Assembly (NCBI GenBank): GCA_905178155.1
Contig: CAJINV010000001.1
Span: 5,598,757 to 5,662,756, forward strand
Length of the DNA stretch: 64,000 nucleotides
From: Amoebophrya sp. A120
Lineage: Eukaryota > Sar > Dinophyceae > Syndiniales > Amoebophryaceae
Direction of reading: 5' to 3'
In this document: positions 47,672-58,995 of the stretch, piece by piece
How the letters are laid out: each line of letters opens with the position of its first letter
Position numbering within the stretch: position 1 is the first letter of the stretch
Program-made: the position numbers and the translations under genes
The notes under the pieces: generated by a model
What the model was told of the DNA's origin: nothing
Databases searched by the model: none
What the model saw: only the letters and a program-made list of their open reading frames with translations

Positions 47672-50600
47672 TCACAGACCCCCTTCCTCGTCACTGCTGC
47701 TCAGCTCCACCACATCCCAACCCTCCCAATACGGGGCGTGCGCGGGCGGTACGGGAAACCCAAGGTCTTCCAAGGCAATCAAAAACGCCGCCAGCGCGTT
47801 TGCGCCCTGGTTCTTCCGCGTCCTCAGGCCGGGCAACGCAGAATGCGTAAAGAAAATCAAGCAAAAGCGCTCGCCTTCAAACGGCATGGTCCCGTGGATG
47901 TGCTCCCGCGCGTCGAAGCGGCGCGGGGTGTTTTCGACACAGAACTCGCGACCGATTATGTACTTGCCGCCGCAGGGGGCGCTTCCGTAGAATTTTGGCC
48001 ACCGCTCTTCCTTGCCGTACATGCGCGTTTTCTCGGCGGGGCTCTCGACGATGCTCTTCGGAACCAGCAACCGCACGACCCGCCCGTCCTCGGGCTCGTG
48101 GACTGGCGCCAAATCGGCCCGATGTTTCACGTCGCTGAGTTTCAGTGCAGGATCGTGCACGAAAAGGCCGCCACCAACAAAGTCGCCCATCGCGATCACG
48201 CAGCTATCGCCGATGTTCCCACTATCCCGGTGCGGGTATGTGAATGCGTTTTTGTAGACGTTGACGGAACTGTAGGAAAACTTCTGGTTGGAATTTGGCT
48301 GCGCGGAAGCCTCTTGTTGTCCTTTGAGACGAACAGTTTGGATCTCGTCGAGCAGGCGGCAGAAGAACTCGTTCACCAGCACACAGACCGGCCGGCCGCT
48401 GGCTGCTTTCATCTTCGCCGTGTCCTTTGTCAGTGTACATCCATGGCAGTAGTCACGCGTCGCGCCAAACGTGATGCTTTGCGTCATGACTTTGCTTTCG
48501 CCGGCACGGGTTTGCCGCAGATCCTTTCCCTTCACTGAGTTCTCGCCTTTTTTGTTTTTCGCAGTGAACGTGTCGCGAAGGAATCCGATGGCTTTCTGGA
48601 GAGTTTTCTTTCTATCCCCGTCCGCTGCCGATAGAGCAGGCGGAGGTGAGCCTTCCGCAACTTTGAGAACTTTTGACGACCCAGCGTCGCCTGGCGCTGT
48701 TTCGAGAATTGGAGGATCACCGGCTGTGAAACCGACCAGCATCTCGCCAAGCATGTTGACCGCGCACAGGATCCTTTCGATTCTTTCATCTACCCCGCGT
48801 TGACGCCTGTTCGACTCCATGATTTGCCTTCTAGTTTCTTCTAGTACCTCACGGCACCGCAGTGCGTCCGATAGAGGCGGCACCGACTGCAACAGTTTTG
48901 GAATGCCCGTCGTGACAAGACCACGGTCCAGCAAGCGAACGCAGTGTAAGTGGCCTGCAGCTATCCCTAACTTGTTTGCCTTACTTATTCGCACAAGCTT
49001 CCTCGTGGTCTTCGACACTACACCTAGCGCGAGTAGCCAACCCCATAGGGCCGAATGCGTGTACTGCTGCTCCGCTGTGCGACCCGTATCAATCCTCCTC
49101 CACAACTGAAAGCGCGACCAGACATTCTTTCCGGAATCAAATATCTGCTTGCATTTTTCTTCAAATCTTTTCAGGTTGATGCGAACGCGCCCACCCTCCT
49201 TTTCGCTGTCCCTGAGTAGGAAATCTGACACCGCAAGGCAGGGAAACTCCTCCAGCGTGCGAATGACGCTTTCCCATTCCGACAATTTCAGGCTCGAGGA
49301 ATCGCCATCGCTAGCCGATTTGCCACCAAGCGCAACGCGTTTTGCAACGCTCCAGAGTTCCTTTGGAGTGCGCTTTTCGATAGAAACTTGTCGGCCGGCG
49401 GCTACTAAAAGGCGGGCGAATTCCGATGCAGTACGACTTCGGCAGCCCTCCGCATCGACGGGCGCAGACAGGAGCAGCACAAGCTTGCAAAAATCACTAG
49501 TGGGACCCGGAACAACCTCGTTTTCAACCTTGCGCCAGGCATTATTAGCCGTTGTCTTTTGCAGGACGCCGAAGTCCAGAAGCAAACGCCGAATCTCCGT
49601 CAGGTGCGGGTTTTCTTCATCTTTTTTCTGCGGCGCCGCATCACTGCCCTGCCCTGCTTCGGGGCCCGCAGCATTGTTCTTCGAGCTACTACTAGACGAG
49701 GAGCCCGATTTTTTTCCAAACTCGCCCTGCTCCCACATCTCGCGGAGCGTCGTAGGTCTTCCACGAATTAGAATGCTCTGTGTTGCGAGCTTCTCAAGCT
49801 CAGTCGGCAGCTTAGCGCCGGCATTCAGCCCTGCGACAGTGACGCAAAGATCTTCCAGCTTTGCGCCTGGAAATGGGAAGCGCTCCCTGGGACCGAGGGA
49901 CATCTTCGGCTCGCTAGTGTGTTTACGAAGGAATCCACCACCGGCATGCAGACTCAGGTTTTGCGAAGCTCTGCCTGGTGCCGATGCAGGGGTCGCTTCT
50001 TGTGTCACTGTCTGTTTCTGCCCCAATTTAAGGCGTTTTGCCTGGGGTGAGCATGCTCTTGCGGCCTCCCAAGCAAGCCCACGCACGGCATCAGCTCCTC
50101 CTTCTGCCTCCTCGCCACATAGGTGTGGCGATCGGGTCCTCCTTTGCTGCTTTTGCACTTCCATTTGCCGGTGAACACTCTGGCTACCTCTTTCCTGCAC
50201 CGTCCCGCTGCCTCTGCTGCCGTTGCCACGACTTTCGTTTTTGCTTCCACAAGCAGTGCCGCTACTCTTTGTGTCTACTGCGCGGAAGTGGCCTTCAACT
50301 TTTGCATAATTCACAAACGAGAGACTCTCGAGCTGGATTTTTTGACTCAAGGCGGGCTCCAGTCCCGAAGAAGGTGCGGTCGAAGACAACATGGCAGCGT
50401 ACCTGTCGTCCAGGAATCGCGAGAACTCTTCGAGGCAAACACTGAACTGTCCTTGTCCTGTGAGCTTTCTGCTGCTGTCCATCTCCCTGTAGTTCAGCAT
50501 CTCGCTGAACTTGTCCCCGAGAAAATCCTTCACCGGCTTCAGATCTCTTTTGGGATTCTCTCCGTAGATGCCAGACTTGCAGAATTTGTCAAATTTCGTG

Positions 50601-51631
50601 TGCCAGTACTTGCGATATCCGGGACCGAAATAGCTCGGAACTGGATCGATGCCTCCTGCATTCACCACATCGAAGAAGGCAAGCAGCTTCTTGATCCGAG
50701 TACTGCAAATGGTGACGCGATTCTGCTGAAGATCCGTACTGCAGGTAGCGCCTCGGTTATGCTGCGGGCCGCCTGCGAAAGCAACGGACTCCAGCTTTGC
50801 TCCATCGTCTTTGATGTTGCTGCTGGTAGCCTGTCCCGCTCCAGCTTGCACCCGCTTTTTTTGCACTTGGCGCTGCCTACCGCGAAAGGCAGCCGCTGCA
50901 CTCCGACAAAACGGATATGTGGCGCCTTCGTGTCCTGCAAGAATATACTCCGTTTCCATGATCCTGAATAATGTTTGCGCCCGAGCCTCGCCGCAAAGAC
51001 GAATACACGCACAGTAAACATCGTCACGGGTCGGCGCTGTCTTTCCGCTCATGTCCCAATCTAGATCGTCTGCGTGATTGCTCAGATTGCCGATCGCCGC
51101 ACTTATTTCATCCAGCGTTGGCTTTTCTTGATCGCAATGAAAGTAGTCGCCCGGCAGCGGGCGTTTGCTCAGAAGCTTGACCAAAATCTTGACGACGCCG
51201 TCACCCGACGCTTTCTTTGCAGCCACCTCTCCAGTCGCGTCCTGGAGAAACAAGCGACCTTCGGCCAAACTGAGCAGCAGTGCTGTTTGGCGTTGTACTT
51301 TTTTACCCTTCTCCGCATCAATTTCCCACCCGGCCTTGGTCAGTAAAGTTTTTCGCATCTGATACGCTGGATCCACCGTGAAGCCCTCTGCCCTACCGAC
51401 ATCTAGCAGCCGAGCAAGCTCCTGTGCAAAAGAAACCTGAATGCTCTTGGTGGCGGCACCAGCGAAACTCAAACCGGCCTCGCTCAGCGTGTTCTCCAAG
51501 AACTTAAACGTCCTAGTCGGCTTGAAACCCGCGCGCGATACTCTTGATCGCCCATCTGTCCACGCAATGTAGACTTCGAGCCACCAAAAAAAGAGCTCCC
51601 AGAACGCCTCGACGCTCTCCGGATAAAACAT
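47672..51631 (-). CDS. 2-oxoglutarate/Fe(II) dioxygenase-like protein, paralogue 2 (1,319 aa)
   Basis: One exon from the ATG at 51631 to the stop at 47672. It has the same architecture as the downstream paralogue: a long unrecognised N-terminal region, one GAKLEDLC...TTLRE unit, then the dioxygenase domain with YPHRDSGN, GDFVGGGLFVHD and EHIHGTMPFEGERF. The last 330 or so residues are almost identical to the paralogue, while the N-terminal part is only moderately similar. It is longer because of a Ser/Gly/Arg-rich insertion of roughly 100 residues with an AKRLKLGQK basic run, a possible nuclear signal. It lies directly downstream of ATG7. Substrate and compartment are unknown; a nuclear nucleic-acid or protein hydroxylase is one reasonable guess. 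Confidence 0.82.
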   Translation of the reverse strand: MFYPESVEAFWELFFWWLEVYIAWTDGRSRVSRAGFKPTRTFKFLENTLSEAGLSFAGAATKSIQVSFAQELARLLDVGRAEGFTVDPAYQMRKTLLTKAGWEIDAEKGKKVQRQTALLLSLAEGRLFLQDATGEVAAKKASGDGVVKILVKLLSKRPLPGDYFHCDQEKPTLDEISAAIGNLSNHADDLDWDMSGKTAPTRDDVYCACIRLCGEARAQTLFRIMETEYILAGHEGATYPFCRSAAAAFRGRQRQVQKKRVQAGAGQATSSNIKDDGAKLESVAFAGGPQHNRGATCSTDLQQNRVTICSTRIKKLLAFFDVVNAGGIDPVPSYFGPGYRKYWHTKFDKFCKSGIYGENPKRDLKPVKDFLGDKFSEMLNYREMDSSRKLTGQGQFSVCLEEFSRFLDDRYAAMLSSTAPSSGLEPALSQKIQLESLSFVNYAKVEGHFRAVDTKSSGTACGSKNESRGNGSRGSGTVQERGSQSVHRQMEVQKQQRRTRSPHLCGEEAEGGADAVRGLAWEAARACSPQAKRLKLGQKQTVTQEATPASAPGRASQNLSLHAGGGFLRKHTSEPKMSLGPRERFPFPGAKLEDLCVTVAGLNAGAKLPTELEKLATQSILIRGRPTTLREMWEQGEFGKKSGSSSSSSSKNNAAGPEAGQGSDAAPQKKDEENPHLTEIRRLLLDFGVLQKTTANNAWRKVENEVVPGPTSDFCKLVLLLSAPVDAEGCRSRTASEFARLLVAAGRQVSIEKRTPKELWSVAKRVALGGKSASDGDSSSLKLSEWESVIRTLEEFPCLAVSDFLLRDSEKEGGRVRINLKRFEEKCKQIFDSGKNVWSRFQLWRRIDTGRTAEQQYTHSALWGWLLALGVVSKTTRKLVRISKANKLGIAAGHLHCVRLLDRGLVTTGIPKLLQSVPPLSDALRCREVLEETRRQIMESNRRQRGVDERIERILCAVNMLGEMLVGFTAGDPPILETAPGDAGSSKVLKVAEGSPPPALSAADGDRKKTLQKAIGFLRDTFTAKNKKGENSVKGKDLRQTRAGESKVMTQSITFGATRDYCHGCTLTKDTAKMKAASGRPVCVLVNEFFCRLLDEIQTVRLKGQQEASAQPNSNQKFSYSSVNVYKNAFTYPHRDSGNIGDSCVIAMGDFVGGGLFVHDPALKLSDVKHRADLAPVHEPEDGRVVRLLVPKSIVESPAEKTRMYGKEERWPKFYGSAPCGGKYIIGREFCVENTPRRFDAREHIHGTMPFEGERFCLIFFTHSALPGLRTRKNQGANALAAFLIALEDLGFPVPPAHAPYWEGWDVVELSSSDEEGGL

Positions 51632-52298
51632 CGTTTTTCTTTCTCACTTTTTGCGTTTTGAATATATGATATTTTGCTCTACTGTGACGCACACCGCTGT
51701 AAAAGGAATCAAATTTACGGGATGGGACAGCAACGACTGGACTCACGAGCGCGTGTGCCTGTAGGCAATTTCTTGCAGAGAAGATCAAGCAAGCTTTGGT
51801 CAACTGTCCTGTACAAGAGTGATCAGAACAAAACAAAAGCGTTGATGTGCTGTCTAACTCTATTCATTACAACAACCTCAATTTATTTATTTATTTAGAA
51901 TCGCTTCAAAGAAGCGCGCTAGCCAACCGGCAAAGCCGATTATGGCAGCGAGTGGTGGTCTTTCTCAAAGGTTATAATGCCTCCTCCTACGAAGACGATA
52001 CCTGGATCAAGCAGAGAGGATCTTGAAATCTTTTTCCAAAGGACAGATACGCGGATCAGTCGTCGCAAGATCATATCGAGTGCAGCATGGTCGTCACACG
52101 ACATAGACATATCGCGATCGCCAGTGTACCTGCATTACCAACACCATGACTAAACAGATTCAAAGGCAAACACGACTTATGGAACAATTGGAAAGTCGAG
52201 ATAGCCAAAATGACACAAACCTATCTCGCGCGGCTCAATCGTGTGCCTGGCAACACGGCATTTCTTCTCAAAAATTCGTTTTCGTTCATGAAAGCCCT
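51632..52298. other. Spacer between ATG7 and dioxygenase paralogue 2
   Basis: The source copy of the duplicated flank lies at 52012-52298. The rest, next to the dioxygenase start, shows a short ATTT run (51880-51897) and nothing else recognisable. Confidence 0.65.
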
Positions 52299-54808
52299 TC
52301 ACAAAACACACAGATCTTCGTCCTCCTCATCGAGCTCTAAATCGAGCGCATCTGCTTGCATTCCGTCGACCACGGACTTCATGTTGTTTAGTCCGGACAC
52401 TTCTTCCAAAATTCGGTTGTCCTCAACGCACTTGCGGATGAAGCCCATCCCCTCCGTCTCATACGCGTTCCGAATCTGCGGCGAGCAGCACACGCACTGT
52501 GCGAACGGCTCTGTTTCTAAGGGAACCAGCCTGTAGTCGGACAAATAGCCGCGGATTTGATCTGGTACCTTTCCAAGCAGGCTGTCCTCCTTCTGCGCCT
52601 CGAAGCCTTGTGGGTGCTGTGACAGCGCTGCGACCAGTTCCGACGCGAGGGCGCTCGCGAGTCCGCTCACGCCCGGACGCACGACGGTGCACTGTCGGTC
52701 CAGGGTGCGTTCCTTCAGACTATCGGTGGGGGCGGAGACGTCGTTACAGAAGTAGCAGGCGCGTTTGGCAGCACCTTGGATTTGGAACAATTATTGTCGT
52801 GTTTTTCACTGCAATCCAATACAGAAACTTTGGTTTTCGTGTCGCAAGGGAATGTCGTTCGTTTTCTACTTCCATTCAGAATCAAGCACGAGCATGTCGA
52901 TCTTGTACCGCAGCTCTGCGTCATGACGAGGAAGCTGTCGAAGCCGAGCGCGACGGTGAGTCCCAGCACGGGTCGCTTCGAGGCCGCGACCAGGAGCGAG
53001 GGCAGCCACCGACTCTCCCGCGAGTCGGTCAACATGCAGATCACGTCGTGGCTGTCGATCAATTTTTGCAACTTCTCGATGTTTTCCTCGCTGTAGCTGT
53101 GCGAGTGCCCAGGCATCGGGATCTCCAGCTGAACGGCGCCGCCCTCCAGCTCCGGCATCACGTCCTTGGCGCGGGCGAACGCGGCTTCCGCCTTGGGCCG
53201 CTGGTCCACCGCGTCCTGGTGCGTGAACAGGCTTTGCCGCACAGGGTTACTGAAATTCACGATGCCTGGCGATGGGACAAGGTTTCGCAAATCCTGCACA
53301 AGAAGGCAGCTCTTGTCTCGGTGGTCTAGGAGGTAACCATAGATACAAAACCAAAAGCAAAACAAGAAAAAGACTAAGTTGTCCAAAGCTTTTTTACCTG
53401 AATCCAAAAACGTGATGTGTCGCACGCCCCAGCCAAGCAGGTTTCGCGCCAGCGCACAGCCGAGAGTACCGGATCCCAGCATGAGGAAGCGCAAATCCTG
53501 CATCTTCTCGGGCTCGAGGTCCGGTACCAAGCGCCATTTCATCAGCTTGATATTCAAGTCGACGGCGCTCTTCGCTATTGCAGCCGGGTTCAACCACTGC
53601 GCGAGGTCGACTTGCCGCACGACTGAAGTGCCCTGCTCGTTTTTCAGCCAGCTGTAGTTTTGAATGTTATAATGTATGATGTTGAAGATCGCATTCTCGT
53701 TGCTCGTGCAGAGTTATAACGATACAACAGGATCATGAAGGGCCAATGACAGCAATGAAACTAACAAGTAGGAAGCAACTCTTCTATCTATCTATACCCC
53801 GGAGAAAAGTTCTTCTCCGGGCACTTTTCCCTGTCTTTGTCGGTCGGCTGTGCGGCAAATCGAACCGTCAAGCGCTTTGCCCCCGCACCCTTCTGCACGA
53901 CGACGCACTGCGTGGAAAACTTCGTTCCCCCTTCCCCCTCCGCTTTTGTCCGAAATGTTTTGCCGCCGTCCAGCCACAACAACGTCAGGACGTTCCGGAA
54001 CCCGGAGTCATACGTATCATTCTCACCGCTGTCGAAATAGACGAGAAACTTTTCCTCTGCACTGCTCCCGTTCGCGACAAAGGCGCGCACCCCAACTTGG
54101 CCCGGAGCTTTGCTCGACGAGCTTGAAGAAGAGGAGGATGGTGCGAATCCCTTGATGCTTTTCAGCACACCCTCGTCCTTTTCTTCCTCTCTGCCGACCA
54201 GTTCCGGATTGGCTGGACACTTCACGAAAGGGAACCCGAGCGTGTAGAAGAAGTGGTACTTCTTCAAGTCCGCGAAAGTCACAAACACCGACGGCTGAAA
54301 CAGTTCCCCTTTCACGAGACCTCCCCACAGGCTTTTCTGCGCGTTCTCTAGCATGTCCTGCCGATCGTACCGCCGAAATTCCTCGATGGTGCTCATGTTG
54401 CGCAAAACGCCGGCCTGCCATGGCGGGACAGGCTGGGCGAAGGAGTTGTAGCTGATTTGAGTTTCCTTTTTTTCGACAGGATTTTTAGAAAGCACAGACG
54501 TGAACATCAGCAAGAAAAGCAGCCGCGTTATCTAGTACATGCTCCTCACCAGCAACTTCCGATAGATACCTGAACGACGCCTTCGAGGGTGCAAATAGGA
54601 TTTCCGAGCGGAGTTCCGTGGGTTTGTCACCGTCCAACCGCCATTCGTCCAGCTTCAGCCTGGCCAGCTCCTGCCAGAAGGTCGGGTCCACCGCCGGAGC
54701 ATAGCTCCCGATGCTCCACTTCAGCGTAGACGGTCCGGAAGTCATCTTCGCTTTGTCGTTCTCCTGTTCGGCGGGCAAATTTAGTCCAATACTCCCCGGT
54801 GTCGGCAT
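52299..54808 (-). CDS. ATG7: ATG7, E1-like activating enzyme of autophagy
   Basis: Atg7 activates the ubiquitin-like proteins Atg8 and Atg12 with ATP and passes them to Atg3 and Atg10. Exons are 54808-54539, 54432-53798, 53651-53398, 53265-52909 and 52774-52299. All are GT-AG, phases agree and they sum to 663 aa, a normal Atg7 length. The N-terminal domain shows TFADLKKYHFFYTLGFP. The adenylation domain shows AKSAVDLNIKLMKWRL, the nucleotide loop GSGTLGCALARNLLGWG, SNPVRQSLFT, and DVICMLTDSRESRWLPS. The zinc cysteines are in CYFCND and CVCCSP. The catalytic cysteine is in RTLDRQCTVVRPG. The protein ends in an acidic DELDEED-like tail. The first intron junction (54539/54432) is the least certain. 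A poly-Ser tract interrupts the N-terminal domain. Confidence 0.95.
53798..53821 (-). other. Hairpin at an ATG7 splice donor
   Basis: Two 9-nt arms, CCCGGAGAA and TTCTCCGGG, are separated by six bases. The foot of the stem coincides with the exon 2 donor (GG|GTATAG). The pairing could hide or present the splice site; it may equally be chance in coding sequence. Confidence 0.45.
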
Positions 54809-55470
54809 GCGTTCTTACAGCGAAACTTTTTCACTACGCAGCTGTTGTGGCGAGGCTCCTGGCGATTATCTTTATGTTTATTGTCAACAACCACAGGTCC
54901 TACAGCAGGTTTCCATATCTTTATCTTCAGTGCTTCTTTATCTTTTTTCACTTGCTGGCAGGCGTTATTTCGCTCAGACAAAAGCGCCGTGTTCATATTA
55001 TCGGCTTCTGTTTATTTCGCGACACTTTGTAGTGACTACTCGACAAGGAGAAGGCGCACGCACGCTCAAACGACGTTCAGGTAGTGCCAGAAGGCAAGGC
55101 CAAAGAAGCAGTCCCATCTTCGTATCAGATTGCTGATGAAGTGCCTTGTTGGCATTGCAGAATATCATCTACATGCGCCTTTTGGGCTTTCTATTTGTAT
55201 CACGTCGTGTCAGAATCTCGGATTTTCAAAGACGCCTCCATCAGTTTTTGTCCTGGATTCTCTCGGTGTAATCGGCGATTATTTCTATTCTTGCATATTG
55301 TTACTAGTTTGCTACGTTAATTTTCATCATCATCTAGAATTTTCAGAGACATGCAAATCCTTACAGCATGCGTTGTAACGCGGTTTTGCTTCTATTCTTT
55401 GTAAACTGTAAACTGGTTTAGTCTCGACGTCTACTTTGTATCTCCAAACACATAAATTGACATTTCAAAT
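54809..55470. other. Intergenic region between GRASP and ATG7
   Basis: About 660 bp, pyrimidine-rich on the plus strand. Short frames show no family likeness. It should hold the GRASP 3' end and the ATG7 promoter. Confidence 0.6.
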
Positions 55471-58310
55471 CTACGAACTTGTTGGTGCTGGCCTGCCCAC
55501 AATTCCGATACCGCCGGCCGCGTAGTCGCCGGTGGGCTTCGTGTCTTCTGTGGCGTGAAACTGGTACTTCGGGGCTTTTGGGGGACGCGGCTCCTTTGAG
55601 GGCTGTTGCTGACCAAGTGCGGAGGTCTTGCTGTGCAACGCGGAATCTTTGCTATCGATGTTCGCCACGACACTGTCTGCCCGCACTTGCACTACTCCCT
55701 CCTTGCTGCTAGACGAATTGTAGGAAGCAAATTCTTTGCTGTCCGGTGCGGAGTTGTTGCTTCGCACTGTGTCCTTGCTGTTTACCGGGGAAATTCCTTC
55801 GATTGGCTGCAGAGCATTGTTAACATTTTGAAAATCGGTCGGAAGCGACGTTGACCGCTCGGGCGACATCCCCTGCTGCTGCACCCAGCGTGGCTCCCGT
55901 GAAAAGCACCGAAGTAAACTCCCGAAAATTTGTCCGCCCACATCCAGCTCTGGTTCGTGCTTCAACTTGTAGTTAGCACCGTTCTGCACACTCCACTGCA
56001 TCTTGTCCTTGTCATTCGCAGAGGAATTGTTCGTGGTGCTGACCGCTGGCAGAGTCACAGCACCGTTTGCCGGGGGCGCCGCTGAAGATCCGGAGCTTGG
56101 CGTCTCCGGTGGTCTCTTTGCCGTCGAACTTGCACTTGTAGAGGCAGGATCCGCTTTTTTTGGGTCCGTCACTGCGGAAAAAGCGTTCGCTTTGAACTCT
56201 CGAACCTCAGCGGCAGCTGCTGCAAATTTGCCGTCGTTTGCTTGTTGCGGGTCACCACTGGAATCTTCAGGCTGGACAGGTTGTACCTGCGGTGTTCATA
56301 ATTTTTGGTAGGGTGTCCAATTCCCTACTCGTTTTCCTTGATTTTAATGGCGAGGAAACATGCAAATACGCACATCACCAAATAAGCATCGGCAAAAGAC
56401 TACTATATCACACCTGTCCATCTTCGTCTTCCTCACTGGCTGTGGTCGTACTAGATGCGGGCCCCGGAGGACCTGGCCCGGGCTCCTTGGCGCTCAGCAG
56501 CCGATCCCGTGTCGTTCTCGTTTGTGCGGTTGGGTAGGAAGCGCTTCTACTTGACGGCGACCCCGGCAGCTGATACTCGAAGCTCGCAGCCGGCCGTTGG
56601 TGCGGGTTCTCAGGGGCGGCAGTCGTGCCTGCAGTGGGAGCGGGGGTCGACCCTAGATCCAGACCGCCCGGCCCGTCCGGCGGATGCTGTTTAAGTTCCT
56701 TGGCCGGCGGTGCCGACGTGGAAGAGGTGGAAGGAGTTGCCCCTGTGGCCGAAGATGTGGAGGAATCTGCAGTTGCAGATGGCTTCGCTGCAGGTGCTGC
56801 CTTCGCAGGTGGGGGCGTTGGTAAGAAGGGGCCCGGAGTTTGCGATGCTGGTTTTGGCATACTCGGAGGCTGTGGCACGTGCACAGGCGCTGGGGCTTGT
56901 GGGTGTTGTTCCTGCGATTTTGTTTTTCGACTCGTGACGGCCACTGAAGCGCACTCTTCACTATAGCTGACTAGCTCCAACGACAACGAAAACGAGGAGA
57001 AGGAGAACGAAATCGAGGAAAACTATACTGCTGGCTTCTCTGGCGCAGCTGGCTCTTGCTTTGCATCAGATTCCTCGCTGCTCGAGGTTCTTTGCTCTTG
57101 CTCCGACTGTCGCAAAAACGTTTGCCCAATCATTGACCCGTTCGGCGTTGACCCGTTCGGCGTCCGGTCCTGTTTGCAAGATCGCGTAGTGGCTGTTTGG
57201 ATAGAAATCGAAAACAGCGCATCTCAAAAAACCAACATCATCTCGTCCACATGTCAGCGTCAAACAGGCTAGTTAGTATGAAAGCCACAACAACGACCAT
57301 CATACCTCCGCAATGACGATGTGATTCGGATTTATCCTTCGCACTGGCGACATCCCACCCTCCGACTCCGACTCGTTTATGGATCCGTTGCTGAGCGCTC
57401 GCTTTCGTGCCAGTTTCTGTGGATCGGGAATGCGATGCAACAATCCGGTGCCAAACTCGCACCCGAGAATCCCGCGGCCGCCCCAGGCGTCGCTGGGCAC
57501 GATGGGGACAACGCGGGTATCGTCAGATAACACGTTGTACACATACATGGAAACGCACTTTCCCTTAAACCTCTGGACCAATTCCACCAGGTCATCCAAG
57601 TCGCGGAACAACGTGCCTTCGGCGCCGAGAAGAAAATCCTCGTTGCTGTGAATGTTGGTCGTTCATCGGTCCAAGACTATCCATGGTTTGGAAAAAATCG
57701 CGAACTTCTAGCACAAAAAAAAGCTCTGAACACGGCACCAGCAAAACTATAGATACAGTTGTATAATACGGTGTCACGCCGGCCATTTCCGCGGGCGAGT
57801 TTTCGAACACGTTCGTGACCCTGATATCGCGGTACTCGTGACTGTCGTAGGCATCGAACCTTATCGTTGCTCCGAGAAGCCCCTTTCCGCCCCATTCTTT
57901 CGGTGTCAGCTTGACATGGCGTAGTTTCGTGGTTTTCGTGCTGAACACCGTCAGATTTGTTTCTGTGTTCTTCCGCTGCCGAATCGAGCCGAAGAACCCT
58001 GTGAAGTGATCATGTGTCTTATGCAACACAGCGTCGATGCAAAATTGATATTTTCAGATTTTCACTTTCATCGAAAACCTAAATTTTTCTTTTGAACATA
58101 GACGAGTAGCTGTGTCACAAGCCGTATCTGCCAGATACTTTGCTGATCGCCGTCAACCGGCCTTCCCTCTACCCCGACGATATAGTCAAAGTAGATCTGC
58201 AAGCCGGCTTCGTGTGCCGGCGACCCCTTGCACAGGTTAAACACCCGGTATCCAAGTCCCTTCTGCTGGTCGGGGTCGTTGCTGTCTTCAGAGGACTCAA
58301 CGCCTCCCAT
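55471..58310 (-). CDS. GRASP-type Golgi reassembly/stacking protein
   Basis: GRASP proteins tether Golgi cisternae and act in unconventional secretion through two PDZ-like domains. Exons are 58310-58139, 57998-57757, 57638-57306, 57169-57029, 56974-56414 and 56286-55471, all in frame, giving 754 aa. The start MGGVESS has Gly2 for N-myristoylation, as in GRASP55/65. PDZ1 contains GYRVFNLCKGSPAHEAGL and FDYIVGV. The linker and PDZ2 contain WGGKGLLGATIRFDAY, FENSPAEMAGV, DFLLGAEG, MYVYNV and AWGGRGILGCEFGTGLLHRIP. After about residue 250 comes a Pro/Ser/Thr-rich tail of some 500 residues, the usual regulatory region though longer than most. It includes a short TPNGS duplication. The acceptors at 57638 and 56974 were chosen to keep the frame. 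Confidence 0.92.
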
Positions 58311-58995
58311 GGTGACGGAATAAACTGAAGAACTTTGTTGCGTTGCTTAACCAAGGACCAACTTGCCGCTCACCTGCTCCTGCAGCGAGGGGACAATAAC
58401 GAAGCCATGCTGGTGTTTGTAGTTGGGCTCTTTGTGTCGTAAACCGTCCAACGCCTCTTGAATACCCCCGTAGCACTAGAGTCAAGTGAAGAAGAAAGGT
58501 AGAAGCGGAAACGTTTGTTTGTCCGTAGTATCGACGCAATCGGGAAACTTGAAGTTGAATCTTTTTGTACTTACATTTCCAACAGAAGTCACTCAACAGT
58601 TCAAGAACTTGTTTCACAGGATAAGATCCTCCGTGTGACCACGACGGGCGAACATGATAGCGATACAGACCGAGCACTGCAGTAGTTGCTTAGCAGCGGT
58701 TGCAGCGAACACAGGCAGAAACCGGTATACTAAACTTCTGCAGCAGAGCTGCCGACGTCTTCACACGAAATGCTGATCTTCCTTCGTCTAGTTTGTACGA
58801 AGATGATGTGATACACTTTTTACACACGACAACTGTGACAGCGCGTGTAAATAAACCACTGACTTTCATTTAATCATGAATCGTGAAATCTTGTTCACTG
58901 TCGCTTTATCTGATCGTAGTACCTGATCTGCCTTATTCAACAAGTGAAACAGCATAAATTTTGAAAAAGTATCCGCCCTCTGCTCTTCAAAAACC
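58311..58995. other. Intergenic region between PRP18 and GRASP
   Basis: About 685 bp. A 126-codon minus-strand frame (58677-58297) overlaps the GRASP start and looks random. An untranslated 5' exon of GRASP is possible but cannot be shown. Confidence 0.6.

Noticed and set aside
53379-53657. Plus-strand frame overlapping the ATG7 adenylation domain
   Set aside because: It is a shadow of the minus-strand coding sequence containing GSGTLGCALARNLLGWG.
57066-57263. A 65-codon minus-strand frame as a separate small gene
   Set aside because: It overlaps GRASP exon 4 in another frame. The GRASP frame here (DRTPNGSTPNGS...SSSEESDAKQ) joins both neighbours in phase.
58297-58677. A 126-codon minus-strand frame upstream of GRASP
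   Set aside because: It overlaps the GRASP start in another frame, has no homology, and its composition looks random.
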